Shown piece by piece: positions 11,531-24,000 of a stretch of 64,000 nucleotides of DNA. The stretch lies in contig NC_092050.1 of NCBI RefSeq assembly GCF_003086295.3, forward strand, positions 148,992,699 to 149,056,698. The letters are read 5' to 3'. Both the position numbers and the translations under genes were made by a program. Position 1 is the stretch's first letter. Every line of letters starts with the position of its first letter. The notes beneath the pieces were generated by a model, which did no database searches, was not told the origin of the DNA, and was given only the letters and a program-made list of their open reading frames with translations. The DNA is from Arachis hypogaea (taxonomy: Eukaryota; Streptophyta; Magnoliopsida; Fabales; Fabaceae).

Positions 11531-12626
11531 CCGCACAACTACACTAGTTCGCCGCCCAGTTTTAATTTTCTTTTCCTCTATCCCAATTCCTAATTCTCTC
11601 TTGTTCTTTTATCCTTTTATTTTTCCTTCATCTTACTATTTGTTTTTGTTTTCAGTTCTTCTTTGCTTGAGGACAAGCAAACCTTTAAGTTTGGTGTTGA
11701 TGCTTCGCTTAGAGCTTTGCTGTCTGATTTTATGATACCCAAGGGAGGCGAATCATCTTCACGGAGGAGCACAACCTGAAGAATAAAATGACCACTAGGA
11801 TAACTAAGGTGGTTGAGTTCCTTTCATTCTATATTCCTTCCCGCTTTTACTATATTATGTTCCGATTTTTTACTATTTTGCTTTGTTTGTTGCATGATCC
11901 TTTATTAGTTAGAATCCTAGGTCTAGTTTAGTTTTCTCTTAATTGCTTTAATTCTAAAAAGATGTCTCATGTATTACTCATTGAGCTTGAATTCAAATAA
12001 AAAATACAGAAGTGATGTATTGTATGAGAAAATGAGTTTATATTGAAGAATAGTCTTATTTACTTAGATGTGGTGGTATTTTCTGTGATTTTGAATGCAT
12101 GACATGAATAGTGCAAATTTAAATTTGAATCAAAGAATGTTGATGTACAAGAAACGGGAATTTAGAGAATTATTATGATTTCTCTTAATTTAATGAAAGT
12201 TTAATCCTTGAAGTAAAAGAAACAGCAAAAGAAAAATAAGAGCAAGGTCCAAGGCTCTGAGCATCAATGACTAGGGAGGTCAGACATGATTAAAAGCTCA
12301 AAGAGTTGTTTCCCTAGTCACATGCTTGTGGTGTTCTTGTGTCGAGTAATCCTTGAGACAAAACATTTAGAGTCGAGACCAATTGCAAAGTACGCCAAAG
12401 GCTTTGAGCACCACTGTCTGAGAGTAACTAAAAAAAATAACAACAATAATAATAGTTACAACTTAAAGAGAGTTCCCCAGTTAAGTGCTTGTGGTGTTTT
12501 TGTGTCAATTAAAGCTTGAGACAAAATATTTAAAGTCACGGCTAGGCTCAAGGTACAAAGCACCAGAAAAAAGAATTGCTGTGTTCAAGGATTAAATTGA
12601 GTTACAAAAGATCAAAGAATTCATAA
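11531..12626 (+). other. 3' non-coding region of E1, no 3' LTR
   Basis: Pyrimidine-rich, then AT-rich. A GAGGACAAGCAA followed by TTTAAGTTTGGTGTTGATG at about 11670-11702 resembles the end of an Athila internal region, but no LTR copy follows. The rest (11710-12626) has no recognisable coding content. It stops where host homology resumes at about 12627. No envelope-like ORF is present, unlike E2. Confidence 0.55.
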
Positions 12627-12963
12627 TTTGACATTTTTTAAAGGATAAGAATAATAACACATGAGAAAAGATGTTACTTCGTGACTATTGCCAAAATCAC
12701 CAAGTATGATTCATTTATAGAGCTGAACACATTTGTTGTAAGACATTTTTGAAGACATTTGTTGTATTCAATCATCTAAAAAAAAAGATTTGAAGATGGC
12801 ATATTCTCTAACGCAAGCAGCTTCAATGCAAGAATACTATGTCAAAATTTACTCCAACTCCCTAAGGAAGTTGACGTTATCCATAAAAACCTATAAATTA
12901 GAATCAAGACAGGCAAACAAAGTTAGTTAGAAATGCATAATTTCCAGAAATGCTGCTGAAAAA
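12627..12963 (-). pseudogene. glyoxalase I last-exon remnant, copy A
   Basis: Homologous to 49785-50100. It contains the last-exon equivalent (about 12855-12897 read on the minus strand: a frame ending NFLRELE and TAA). The acceptor is changed to TATAG and Val-Asp to Met-Asp. The following intron sequence continues to 12963, where the SIRE-type solo LTR interrupts it. The gene is not complete in copy A. Confidence 0.8.
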
Positions 12964-12968
12964 GTCTC

Positions 12969-15006
12969 TGTTGAGTTTGGAAAACTTAAAATATGATGAT
13001 GGTCAAACATTATTAAAAATATTAATTATAAAGTTATGAATTTGATTTTTGATTCTTATTGGTTGATTAATAATTTTGTTAATGTGCAGATTTTTGTTAT
13101 TGAGCTAAAAGTTACACAAGCCCAATGTGATAAGGGTATACTCAGCCTTTGTACAAAAAAAAAAAGAATTCTAAGAATTGTGGCTGAATTATTTTTGCAA
13201 ATGTTACTTGAGCCAAGTATCATGTGAGTAGTCCAAATTAATTTTTTGTTATGAGACCAACAAGCCTTGGTTCGAAATTGAAAGAAGAAAGAAAGTAGTG
13301 GAGCATGCTTCCCACAATTATCTTTCTCTATGGGTTATGGAATTCAAAGTCTCATTAAATTAAATGAATGCATTGGTAACAGGAAAGAGAAAATTCAAAT
13401 TCATTTGATGGCTATCAATGCTCCACACGTTACTATGCATAGGGGAATGAAAGTGGGATTTAATTTTTAATTCCATTCATTACATCCAAAGCTTTTTCCT
13501 CTCTTCTCTCTCTTCTCTCTCTTTGCATTCGGTCATGTCATACAGAAAGGAAGAAAGAAGAAGTTATCAGAAAAGCAGTGAAGCTATGAAGGAGGAAAGA
13601 GGCTAGGATGATGATGGCCTTGAGAAAAGAAGATCTAAAGCATGGCTGTGGCAAGATTGTTCCCACTAAAGGCAAGGTGTGAAGAAGAAACTTCAAGATC
13701 TTCATACCAAAAGTAGAAGTAATCGGCTCGGCCAGAGAAGATCTCTCTGGTGAAGCTCGTTTCCGCTTTTGTTCATCAAAGACAGAAGGTAGCTACTGCA
13801 ACTACATGGAGGAAGAAGCAAAAATGGAACAGATGGAGCTGTCAAGGATCAAGAGTTCATCAAGGGTCAGAATTCTTTCTTGAGGACAAAGTCAAGATGG
13901 GAGGCTCAGATTGATGAAGCTTGATGAGAAGGGATGAGAGAGAGATACATGCATATTGATTTACTTTCGGTTTCCCTCTCTCTTCTCTCTGTCCGAACCA
14001 GCCTTATGTGATGGAGAAGATGTTGGTGGCTTGGTTGAACCAGTTTTAACATTGGAAGCTTCCCCTTCTATAATAAGGGTGAACGGCCAAGGGTTGAAGC
14101 AAGGAGAGAAAGCACAGAGTTCTCATAGCTACTCTAAGCTAACAGAGTTCTTCTCCTTCAATAAGTTTTATTTTGTATTCTTTTCTGTAGTTTTGTCTGT
14201 CTGAGTCTCATGGTGAAAAAGGCAAACAGAGTGAGGTTTGTAAGAAAAAGCAGTGAGAGAAAAAAGGCAGAGAGTGAAAAATTAAAGAAAAAATCATAGA
14301 TGTCTAAGAGTTCTTTTGTACATCTGTGTTGTGTTTCATGATCCTGTGGGGATTTTTGTAAGGTCCCACATCGGTTGGGGAGAGGAACAAACATGCCTTA
14401 TAAGGGTGTGGATACCTCTCCCTAGCATGACGCGTTTTGACGAGTGAGTGTGGGGGGCTTCGGCTAACATCCCTATCGTCAAAGGAAAAATCGTGAGGTC
14501 TTGTGTGCCAAAGCGGACAATATCGTGCTAGCGGGTGGTCTGGGCTGTTACAATTCCCTTGCAAGTTGGGTTAGCACTTTGCAGTTGAAAGCTTGGTAGG
14601 TGACCAAGTCAAGTTCAGTTTTGGGAATAGATTCTGAACTTGTCCCGGATAGGAATGGATAGTTCCTAGAGAAGAATTGGTGTATGTAATTAGTTGATTA
14701 TAGTGAAATTCCGTCACTATTGTGATGGAGACTGGATGTAGGCTGCATTGCACTTCGCAACTGAACCAGGATACTTCTGAGTGTGATTCTCTCTTTCTCT
14801 TCTACTCTATTTCTGATTCTGTTGCATAGGAGACAAAATTGAAAAATATCTCTTAACCGGTTACGAGACAAAATGAAAATGTCTCTTGACTAGTTACAAG
14901 ACACAAACAGAAATATCTCCTAAAGTTCTTTGACAAGGCAGCAATTTACACATAGTAAAAAGTGGCTAAGATTCAACCCCCTTCTCTTAGCCATTGATTA
15001 CCATCA
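12969..15006 (+). mobile_element. SIRE/Maximus-type copia solo LTR
   Basis: A 2038-bp LTR starting TGTTGAGTTTGGAAAAC and ending ATTACCATCA. It is flanked by a perfect 5-bp target duplication GTCTC (12964-12968 and 15007-15011), with no internal region, so it is a solo LTR left by recombination. It aligns throughout with the reverse complement of 60987-62791, including the ends (CTTCTCTTAGCC near the 3' end). Host homology to glyoxalase intron 7/exon 7 is continuous across the insertion. Short open frames inside are not genes. Confidence 0.9.
14357..14552 (+). mobile_element. TRIM-like short LTR insertion inside the solo LTR
   Basis: A 196-bp GC-richer unit, TGTAAGGTCCCACATCGG to GGTCTGGGCTGTTACA, with 5'-TGTAA/TTACA-3' ends. 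The paralogous LTR at 60987-62791 lacks it and shows the empty site near 61362-61375. The flanks ATTTT (14352-14356) and ATTCC (14553-14557) are a diverged 5-bp target duplication. The sequence type is one I recall as a dispersed short LTR (TRIM) common in dicots; the family name is not certain. Confidence 0.65.
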
Positions 15007-15011
15007 GTCTC

Positions 15012-15487
15012 CAAACAAAGAACCATACCATTTTCCAACCAGAAATACATAAGATCACCCACTCGAAGCATTACTTAGCACAAAGGTTCATGAGAGAGAA
15101 CCCTTTCCAGAAGGTCAAATTTATAACCATCAGGATCTTCAATGAATGCAATTATGGAGCATCCTCCTTCGGCAGGACCGGGCTCTCTAATTATTTTTCC
15201 ATCCTTATTATCTCTTACAATGTTCACTATGCTTGAAATCTAGTAACAAATGAGATGACGTCATCCTATAGATTGACCAAAAGACAATAGAGAGGATAAT
15301 CATCTTATTAATCAGAACAATCTCCATTTCCAAGAGAATACAAATTGGGAGGACGAAGATGTTTATAAAAATCACAGCACATGGTAGTTGACACAAAATT
15401 TAGGCAAACTTACATCACCAAAAGAAACACCAAAATGGCCAAATCCATTTCCAATGTCATACTCATTAATCCCATAATCTGAAACAG
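15012..15487 (-). pseudogene. glyoxalase I remnant, copy A (exons 7 end, 4, 3)
   Basis: The first 30 bp match the donor end of exon 7 (50095-50130). The sequence then jumps to exon 4 (homologous to 51450-51640) and on to intron 3 and exon 3 (51813-51877), ending at about 15487. Exons 5 and 6 are deleted by a join near 15030-15040. Exon 4 still reads [20 protein letters not shown] on the minus strand. The gene is broken at both ends and cannot encode a complete enzyme. Confidence 0.85.
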
Positions 15488-17608
15488 AGTTGCATTGGAG
15501 CAAGCTCCTAGTGATTTTGGATTGCACAATAAGGATGTTGTCTCAACTATCCCGGTACCACAACAGCCTTTCCTTGCCTCTGCAAAACCTATGTTGGACA
15601 TTTTAAATCAGACAGGTTAATTACAAGATTAGACAACATGACTTTTCAGCAAGACATGAATGCCATGTATGAGATTATTGTATTCCAGTCTTACCAAATT
15701 TTGAAGGGAATTGAACAAGGTCATAGAGAGGCTTGTAAATATCAAAGATCAGGAAGTTGCTTTTGGAGATTTTTTGTAGCTGAGTTGATTTTCTTGTTAA
15801 ATCCTTGGGCATCATTGTTGATTCTCGAGACACAACTGTTCTCATGGAATCCGAACAAGGTTCTTGCAGCAAGTAGGCAACCCACCCTATTGAAGGAGGA
15901 AGATGGAAGTTGGTTATAGGCTATTAAATATGAACACTTATATGTAAACCACACTTTGATGATGTTTTTTTTACGTGAGGCCATTTGTTCTTGTTAGCTT
16001 TTCATTATGACTTTGCCTTCTCTTACACTCATATATCAACATTATGAGTTCTTGTTAGTTCATACCTTAAAAGGAACATCTGAATCACCCAAACAAAGAC
16101 CAGAAAGTAACCAACAACGCAAAAAGAACCATCCACTCTTGGTCGAGTCAAAACAAAACAACCAAAACCGTACATGATAAACAAGAGTCCAGTATATCTA
16201 ATAAAAAGTTTTCATTATAAAATCCAAAAACTTTTCATTATAACAAAATATAAATTTTAGCAATCGTTAAACAGAGTCCGATATACCTAGCTACCTAAAA
16301 ATGTTCTTGATAGTATTATATACTATACATACTTCGTCATATAATAATGGGTTAATCTATGGTATAGATTCAAATTGATATAGATTTACAGATTTTCTGC
16401 CTGAATGAGCATGAGGTTGACACGTTGCTATGTTGTTGCAGGGCTTGTCTCCTGGTTGATGGCAGGGGTTGGCTGAGCCGTTAGCAATTTTTTTTTGGTT
16501 GGGTATCTGTTGGTGGACTGTTTGAGTTGGGCTTTGGCAAACAAAAAAATTGGGTATCTAACAATGAAGGGTTTATTTTTTTTTTCCTTTGTGAATGGGA
16601 GGAGGAAAACAGAAACGCATATCCTGATGCATCCATGGAGGGCGAAGCACTAAGGAAGACATTATCCCCAAAAATGAAACCCTAGGTTTGAGGGACATGG
16701 ATACAGCCACTGAAGGTCCCGCAGCGGTGGAGGTTCAGGGCTGGAAACCAGTTACTATAGGGTTCGTCTCGTATCCGGTGTTGGCTACGTGTGGCCGTAG
16801 ACGCTTCCGCTACCGAATTGATCGTAAGTTACTACTGTTGGAGTTCGATCATCGTCGAAGGTATGAAATCGGTTGTTTTCGCTATGTTGGATTATACTGT
16901 ATTCACAAGCTTCTCTTATTAGACACACGTCAAAGGGACTGTCACACTATACCCTTTCGTTTCACTTGTCTCTAGGGGCTGTGTCAATCAACCACAGGGT
17001 GTATTTCCTATGGTTCAACCCCGCAACATTAGCAATTTTAGATTATGGTCGCCGATGAGTATTGAAGTTTTTCATCATGCACCCATCGTTTATTTCATAC
17101 CAAAGTTTGAAAATTTTATGTGATTGGGGGGTGAAAATGAATCATGTGGATTTGAGTGTTAATTCAATTCTGTAGGCATGTATTATTTTCTGGTTTTTTT
17201 TTTTTTTTTGAAAAATTGTTCAAGGACAAACGTAGGAGGTAATGGCTATAAGGACGTGGGGTGAAATTAACGAAAAATTGGTGCCTGTGCGGAGAAGTTT
17301 GTATTTTTTATGTAACTGATCATTGCCATTGGCCGTTGCCTGTTGGAATCATTTCTTTCTCTTGAAAGGTGCTGTTTGGTCTTCTCTAAATGTTAGGAAT
17401 GTTTCGGTGCTTTGGGCGAAGGTGGAAACCTTTTTTGGGGGTCAAATATTGCTTCTTATATTCTAGTAAACTTGGAAAAAGGGGTGCAGGGTATTTTGCT
17501 ATTTGAAGATGCCCTATGAGACCTGGTTTCACGTGAGTCATGCCTCAAATTTGTCATCAATGAACCTCGATCTAGAACTTTGTAATTGTTTATGATGAAC
17601 AAGGTAGT
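15488..17608. other. intergenic, no clear gene
   Basis: Homology to copy C ends at about 15487. The rest is AT-rich with short open frames (for example 15638-15919 and 16688-16975) that match nothing I recognise. 16620-17060 has higher GC and a frame opening MDTATEGPAAVEVQGWKPV at 16697. It could be the 5' exon of the FAR1/MULE gene whose body starts at 31335, now split from it by Athila E2, but no splice link can be shown. A poly-T tract lies at about 17197-17210. Confidence 0.4.
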
Positions 17609-19100
17609 TGATAAACCACTATTTTATGGTTTATATTGTATTTAATTGTGTGGTTTTATCATGATCTTCACCCACTTATTCATTAAATAAGCATGCATTT
17701 ATAATTCCTTCCTAAGAATGCTTTATGGTTGAAAACTTGCTTCCTAGAGACTTTTAATTATGTATTTTAATTCTCTTTTATTCCATTCGATACCGTGATC
17801 TGTGTGTTAAGTGTTTCAGGCTTTATAGGGCATGAATGAGTTGGAGATTGGAAGGGAAGCTTGCAAAATTTGGAAGGAACACAAGAAATTAAGGAGATGA
17901 CCAGCGAGAAGTGACGCGGCCGCATGGCTCACGCGACCGCGCGAAAGAGAGGAAATCGCAGTGACGCAGCCGCATGGCTCACGCGACCGCGTGAATTGGA
18001 ATAACACGAGTGACGCGGAGGCGTGAACGACGCGCCCGCGTGGCAAAGCAAAACGCTGAATGATGCGTCCGCATGAATGACGCGATCGCGTGATGTGCGC
18101 GATCTGCATAATCTGCAGAATTCGCTGGGGGCGATTTTGGGCTCTGCTTTGACCCAGTTTTCGGCCCAGAAAAGCAGACTAGAGCCAGAGAACATGCAGA
18201 AACCAAAACAACATTCATTCTACACAATTTTTAGTTTTTAGATCTAGTTTCACTCTTCCTCTAGGTTTTCTCTCTACACATTCATAGTTCTTAGGATTTT
18301 ATTTTCTATTGCTTTTTGCATTGGGATATTGAGAAGAGTTATTACCTCATCAAGACTTCGTCATTCTAGTTTGTTTCTTTACTTGGCTTTACTTTTCCAT
18401 GTCCTTTAATTTACTCAAACTTTACCATTGGATTATTTTAGAATTTATTAATATAAGAATTACCTTTATTTCTAGTTGATTCCTTTAAGCCTTATTTATC
18501 ATGTCTTTCTTTAATTCTCTTTTCTATGTTATGAATTCCACATTTACAATGAGCGAGTAGTTCCCTAACTTGATGGGGAGTTGATTGAAGGGAACCCTTG
18601 AGTTGGAATGCTCAAATGAGAAATTGTAATTGGGTTTATTGTTGGATTGCCCTCTAGTCGCTGACTCCAATCCCTTTTAATTGAGTGGATTGGGACTTGT
18701 GAATAGAAATCGCATTCCAACTTGTTTGACTTTCCCTTACCGAGTAAGGGATAACTAAACAGAACAACCTTCAATTATCAATTAATCTTGAGAGTACTGC
18801 AACAAGAATAGGGCTTCCAACTAATCTACTCCCAGTCAAGGCTTTTATTTAAATTATTTAATTTTCCCAATTTAATTTCCTGTTTACCCAACTCAACTCT
18901 TTTGAAAACATCTGATTAATAAAATAGCACACTTTTCTGCAACTCGTTGGGAGACGACCTGGGATTCATACTCCCAGTATTTTAATTTTAATTCTTGTGA
19001 CAACCTTCTAAATTGATAAGCGGATCTCTGGTTGGTTAAGAACTATACTTGCAACGCACAACTTATACTAATTCTTAATTAGCCAATTTCTGCCACGTCA
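17609..19100 (+). repeat. 5' LTR of Athila E2
   Basis: 1492 bp, TGATAAACCACTATTTTATG to GCCACGTCA. It contains a four-unit CpG-rich array with units starting at 17913, 17963, 18012 and 18062 (spacing 50, 49, 50). The core here is GACGCGRCCGCRTG, unlike the E1 core ACGCGTACGCGT, but the period and the paired layout are the same. Open frames on the minus strand across it are by-products of composition. Confidence 0.95.
17913..18096 (+). repeat. ~50-bp tandem array of paired CpG-rich motifs (E2 5' LTR)
   Basis: Each unit carries two motifs such as GACGCGGCCGCATG and ACGCGACCGCGTG separated by a few bases, then a spacer of about 17-18 bp. The fourth unit (from 18062) shows CpG decay (GATGCGTCCGCATG). 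The same four units recur in the 3' LTR at 29227-29411 with different CpG to TpG/CpA changes. Confidence 0.85.
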
Positions 19101-19105
19101 ATTTT

Positions 19106-19123
19106 TGGCGCCGTTGCTGGGGA
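19106..19123 (+). promoter_or_regulatory. primer-binding site, tRNA-Asp type (E2)
   Basis: TGGCGCCGTTGCTGGGGA begins 5 bp after the LTR end. It differs by one base (T for C at position 13) from the E1 site and from the expected tRNA-Asp complement. Confidence 0.85.
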
Positions 19124-19215
19124 GTTGCAATAGAGTGCTAAAGTTATTAATTGGAATTTATTTATTTGCATTTTATTTTATCTTTATACTATGAGCTGCT
19201 TGTTTCTTTCATTAG

Positions 19216-20981
19216 ATGACGCGTTCACTTCCTGATCCAAGCTTGCCAGTATTCGATCCTGAGATTGAAAGAACTATTTCACGAATAAGGCAAGCTCGGC
19301 GTCGGTTAGTCCTCTCTGAGGGCAGATCTGAAACGTCATTTGAGGAAGAAACCAGCCCTCGTTCTACTGATTCGGTTGATTCACGTGAAGGTGACATGGC
19401 AGCACCTAGGAGAGTTACTATCCAGGAGGCTGGAGCCCCTGAATTTACAATGTAACCGTTTCAAGTGCATCACCCAGCGGTGGCTACAGACTTTGAAATA
19501 AAGACTGCCCTGCTAAATTTGATACCCAAGTTTCATGGCTTACCTGCTCAAGAGCCTATCAAGCACCTGAGAGACTTTCAAGCAGCCTGTTCTACTGTCA
19601 GGCGTGATGGTGCAGATGAAACTTCAATTTTGTTGAAAGCCTTCCCGTTTTCTCTTGAGGAAAAGGCGAGAGAGTGGTACTACACTCAACCCGCAGCAAC
19701 TGTATCCAACTGGGATACACTGAGAAGAGAATTCTTGGAAAAGTTCTTTCCAGCTGAAGTTACTGATAACCTGAGGAAAGACATTTCCATGATTGTTCAG
19801 GACGAATCCGAGACTCTCTATGAATACTAGGAGCACTTCAATAATCTTCTGGAAGTATGCCCCTATCATATGATTGACAAGATAGTGTTACTCGGTTACG
19901 TCACACAGGGCATGAGATCCCAAGATAAGACCACATTGGAAGGTGCTAGCAATGGGTCTATGAAAAAGTACAAGACCACTAATGAGGCATGGCGATTGAT
20001 CAGTGACTTAGCTGAGTCTACTCGGAATCACAGGCAGAAATAAGGCCGTTCAAAAGCCGTTGCAGAAGTATCCTCTAGCAGAGAGACTGCTGCTCTAACT
20101 CAGAGTATCTGTGAAATGACCAACTTGCTGAAGCAGATGCAATTGAACCAACAACAAGTTCAGCAAGCTCAACCTTCTCCACTACAACAGAGTTAACAGT
20201 TAGTCCCACAGAGAGTTTGCGGAATCTGTGCTGATTATAGCCATTATACTGATGAATGCCCGCAGCTCCAGCAGGAAGACAACACCGTGGCAGCCACTCA
20301 TAACTTCTATGACCGCCCCAACCAAGGGTACAATCAAGGTGGCAATTATAATCATGGATGGCAGGACAATTCTAACCAGAATTGGAGGGACAACAACAAC
20401 AGAGGAGGCAGAGACAATCAGGGAAATCAGAGGTGGAATAATAACAACAACAGGCAACAGAACCAGTAGCAGCCTTACAGAGCACCTCACCTGAGACAAT
20501 CCCAAGGACCACAGAATATCCAACAGCAGACCTCTCAAATTACCTATCCTTCTTCATCTGCTAATGATGACTTATTATAATCTATTGATCGGAGGCAACA
20601 GACCATGGAAAATAACATTAATGCCACTCTATATGGTCTGAACGCTACTTTACAAGCTCTTGTCTCACAGATTGGATCAATGAATAACTCTAATAACCAA
20701 CCTTTGAGCTCCAGTAGAATTTCCTCTCAACCATTACCCAATCCAAAGGGTGGCATTAATGCCATCACCCTAAGGTCCGGAACCACACTGCAGGAGAGGA
20801 ACCAGGAGGAGCCAAGCCCACCAGAACACGCCTCAGCTGAAGAGGTAGTGGACATAGAAGATGTTGAAGAGGAAGAGGACATACAGGACATAGCTGAAAA
20901 AGAAGAAGTTCAACCACAGGAGGAAGCACCACAGGGCACAGATACTACAGAAGACACCACTCCCATTCCATTTCCATAACT
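19216..20981 (+). pseudogene. Athila E2 gag, broken by stops
   Basis: One frame from ATG 19216 to the linker before protease, broken only by stop codons (near 19453, 19828, 20041, 20194, 20467, 20578 and 20979) and not by frameshifts. In order: a basic N-terminus (ERTISRIRQARRRL); the capsid-like core at 19500-19840 (LIPKFHGLPAQEPIKHLRDF, PFSLEEKAREWYYTQP, WDTLRREFLEKFFP); a Gln-rich stretch; a CCHC zinc knuckle CGICADYSHYTDEC at about 20218-20259 (C-x2-C-x4-H-x4-C); an Asn/Gly/Gln-rich RNA-binding-like tail; and an acidic linker (EDVEEEEDIQDIAEKEE). Several stops fit CAG to TAG or CAA to TAA. Confidence 0.85.
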
Positions 20982-21021
20982 TGCAAGGAAGCCCAAGAGG
21001 CAGCTGGAACATGATCCCAAA

Positions 21022-24000
21022 ATGGTAGAGATATTCAAAAAGGTTGAGGTAACTATTCCTCTTTTTGATGTTATTCAACAGGTACCTAAATATGCAAAGT
21101 TTCTGAAAGATTTATGTATACATAAAGACAAAATTAATGAATTAGAAACTATTCCTTTAGGTAGTTCCATATCTGCTTTAATGGGTGGTTTACCTGAAAA
21201 ATGTAGTGACCCAGGTCCTTGTATGGTTAATTGTACTATTGGTGGTGTGATAATTTCTGATTGCATGTGTGATTTAGGAGCATGTGTGAGTATAATGCCT
21301 TTGTCTATATATGATATTTGAGGCTCCCTCCCTTAAAAAGGTCGACAGCTCATTTTGTGTTAGCAGATAAAAGCATTATTACAGTGGCTGGAGTTGCTGA
21401 AGATGTATTAGTGGGTATTAAGGGGCTCACGTTTTCCACTGATTTTTATATCCTGGAGATGCCCCAAAATGACTCAGAGAAGCCGTCATCAATCCTACTT
21501 GGAAGACCATTCCTGAAGACATCAAAGTTCAAATTGGATGCTTTTTCAGAAACATACTCTTTTGAAATAGATGGCCAAGCAGTAATCTTCAATCTGAATG
21601 GAGTTATGAAGCATCCTCCGGAGGATCATTCTATCCTCTAGTGTGACATTATAGATGAAACCGTGGCTGAAGTTCACCAGGAGGAATTTGAAGATAGGTA
21701 CATAGGACAGGGTCCAAGTGTAGGGACATTCTCAGAGGACAATGACAGTGCTTTACCATTGTTGCCAACTCCAGACAACCCAGAGCCTGACCATGAGCAG
21801 AAGTTAGAATTGAAACCCCTTCCTCCACACCTCAAATATGCTTACCTTGAGGACAAGCAAAAGTGTCCAGTTATCATTGCAAGGAAACTCACTTCTCAAC
21901 AAGAAGAGCAGTTACTTAGTGTGCTGAGGAGGCATAAGAAGGCAATTGGGTGGAGTTTGGCGGATATAGTAGGCATCAACCCTCAAGTATGTGAGCACAG
22001 AATATTTTTAGAAGAGGGAGCAAGACCCGTCCGTCAACCTCAGAGAAGACTGAACCCCACTATCTTAGAGGTTGTCAAGAAGGAAGTGACCAGACTATTG
22101 GAGGCAGACATCATCTATCCCATCTCAGACAGTGAATGGGTGAGCCCAGTACAAGTGGTGCCCAAGAAGTCTGGCGTCACTACAGTGAAGAATGAGCATG
22201 GAGAGCTCATAGCAACCAGAGTACAGAACGCTTGGAGGGTCTGTATTAATTACAGGCGTCTCAACCAAGCCACCCGTAAGGATCACTATCCTCTTCCATT
22301 CATTGATCAAATGCTGGATCGCCTGTCAGGTAAATCACATTATTGTTTCTTAGATGGTTACATAGGTTATTTCCAGATTCATATAGCTCCTGCGGATCAG
22401 GAAAAGACCACTTTTACATGTCCTTTTGGGACTTATGCCTACAAGAGAATGCCCTTTGGCTTGTGCAATGCACCATCTACTTTCCAAAGGTTCATGATGA
22501 GTCTTTTCTCTGATCATATTGAGGACTGTATGGAAGTTTTTATGGATGATTTTAGTGTTTATGGCGATTCTTTTAGCCTTTGCTTAGATGGATTATCTAG
22601 AGTATTAGATAGATGTGTCAGTACAAACCTTGTATTAAATTTTGAAAAATGTCACTTTATGGTAAAAACAAGGCATTGTACTAGGACATGTTGTGTCTAA
22701 TACTGGCATTGCTGTAGATCCAGCAAAGGTGAATGTTATTTCTAGTTTACCTTACCCCTCTTCTGTGAGGGAAGTCCGTTCGTTCCTTGGCCATGCAGGT
22801 TTTTACAGGAGATTCATTAAGGACTTCAGTAAGGTAGAACTTCCCTTATCCAGACTACTGCAGAAGGATATTGAGTTCGAGTTCAGTGAGAATTGCAAAC
22901 AAGCGTTTGATAAGCTGAAGACCGCCCTGACTCAAGCCCCAATTGTGAGAGGACCAGATTGGAGCCAACCATTTGAAATAATGTGCGACGCCTCCAACCA
23001 TGCAGTAGGAGCAGCACTGGCTCAGCGTGAAGGTAAGGATCCTTTTGTTATTGCTTATGCGTCTAAAACTTTAGATGCTTCTCAGTCCAATTACACTACT
23101 ACTGAGAAAGAGCTTCTTGCTATTGTTTTTGCTCTGGATAAATTCCGAGCCTACTTACTTGGTACGAAGGTAGTAGTGTACTCAGACCACGCAGCTCTAA
23201 AGTATCTATTATCTAAAAAGGAATCTAAACCAAGGCTCATACGTTGGATACTGCTATTACAAGAATTTGATTCAGAAATTAAGGATAGGAGTGGTAACCA
23301 GAATTTAGTGGCAGACCACTTGAGTCGCCTTGAGCACATTACAGATGACCCCACTCCTATAGCTGATAATTTTCCATTTGATAACCTGCAAGCAGTATCT
23401 GAAGTAGTCCCTTGGTATGCACCTGTAGCTAATTATCTAGTTAGCCGCACCTTTCCTCCAAACTTTTCTAAGCATCAGAGAGACAAGCTGAAAAGCGAGT
23501 CTAAATATTATATATGGGATGACCCATATTTATGGAGATGTGGCGCTGACCAGGTAATTAGACGATGTGTGCCTCAATCAGAATTCCAGTCCATCTTAGA
23601 GGCCTGTCACTCATCTGAGAGTGGAGGACATTTTGGCCCTCAAAGAACAGCTAGAAAAATCCTAGACTGTGGATTCTGGTGGCCTACTCTTTTTAGAGAC
23701 GCTGCTAAATTTTGTAGATCTTGTTTCCCATGTCAAAAATTTGGTAATATATCCAGGAGGGATGAGATGCCTCAACAAATTATACTTTTCTGTGAAATTT
23801 TTTATGTTTGGGGCATTGACTTCATGGGTCCATTTCCAAATTCTAATGGTTATTTTTATATATTGTTAGCTGTGGATTACGTTTCCAAATGGGTGGAAGC
23901 AATTCCTACCCGCACTGATGATGCTAAAACTATTGTTTCCTTTGTGAGAAACCACATTATTTGTCGCTTTGGATCACCACGAGCAATCGTGAGCAATCAA

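Larger units (their letters stand above)
3756..12626 (+). mobile_element. Athila-type Ty3/gypsy element E1, 3'-truncated
   Basis: Order: 5' LTR, primer-binding site, gag, protease, RT, RNase H, integrase, post-pol stem-loop, CpG-rich array, 3' non-coding region. The polymerase order with integrase last and the sequence style of RT and integrase place it in the Athila branch of plant Ty3 elements. There is no 3' LTR and no envelope-like ORF. Host homology (copy A) stops at about 3455 and resumes at about 12627, so the whole interval, including the module at 3456-3755, is foreign. Many stops and at least four frameshifts show it is dead and older than E2. Confidence 0.85.

Noticed and set aside
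10922..11593. Several overlapping open frames on both strands
   Set aside because: All lie in the E1 post-pol array, with no recognisable domain and the same repeated words in each.
14367..14552. 5S rRNA-like or tRNA gene inside the GC-rich insert
   Set aside because: No convincing A-box/C-box set or cloverleaf; the LTR-type ends and the empty site explain it better.
14304..14564. Minus-strand frame with mixed composition
   Set aside because: It covers the TRIM-like insert and LTR sequence; no gene.
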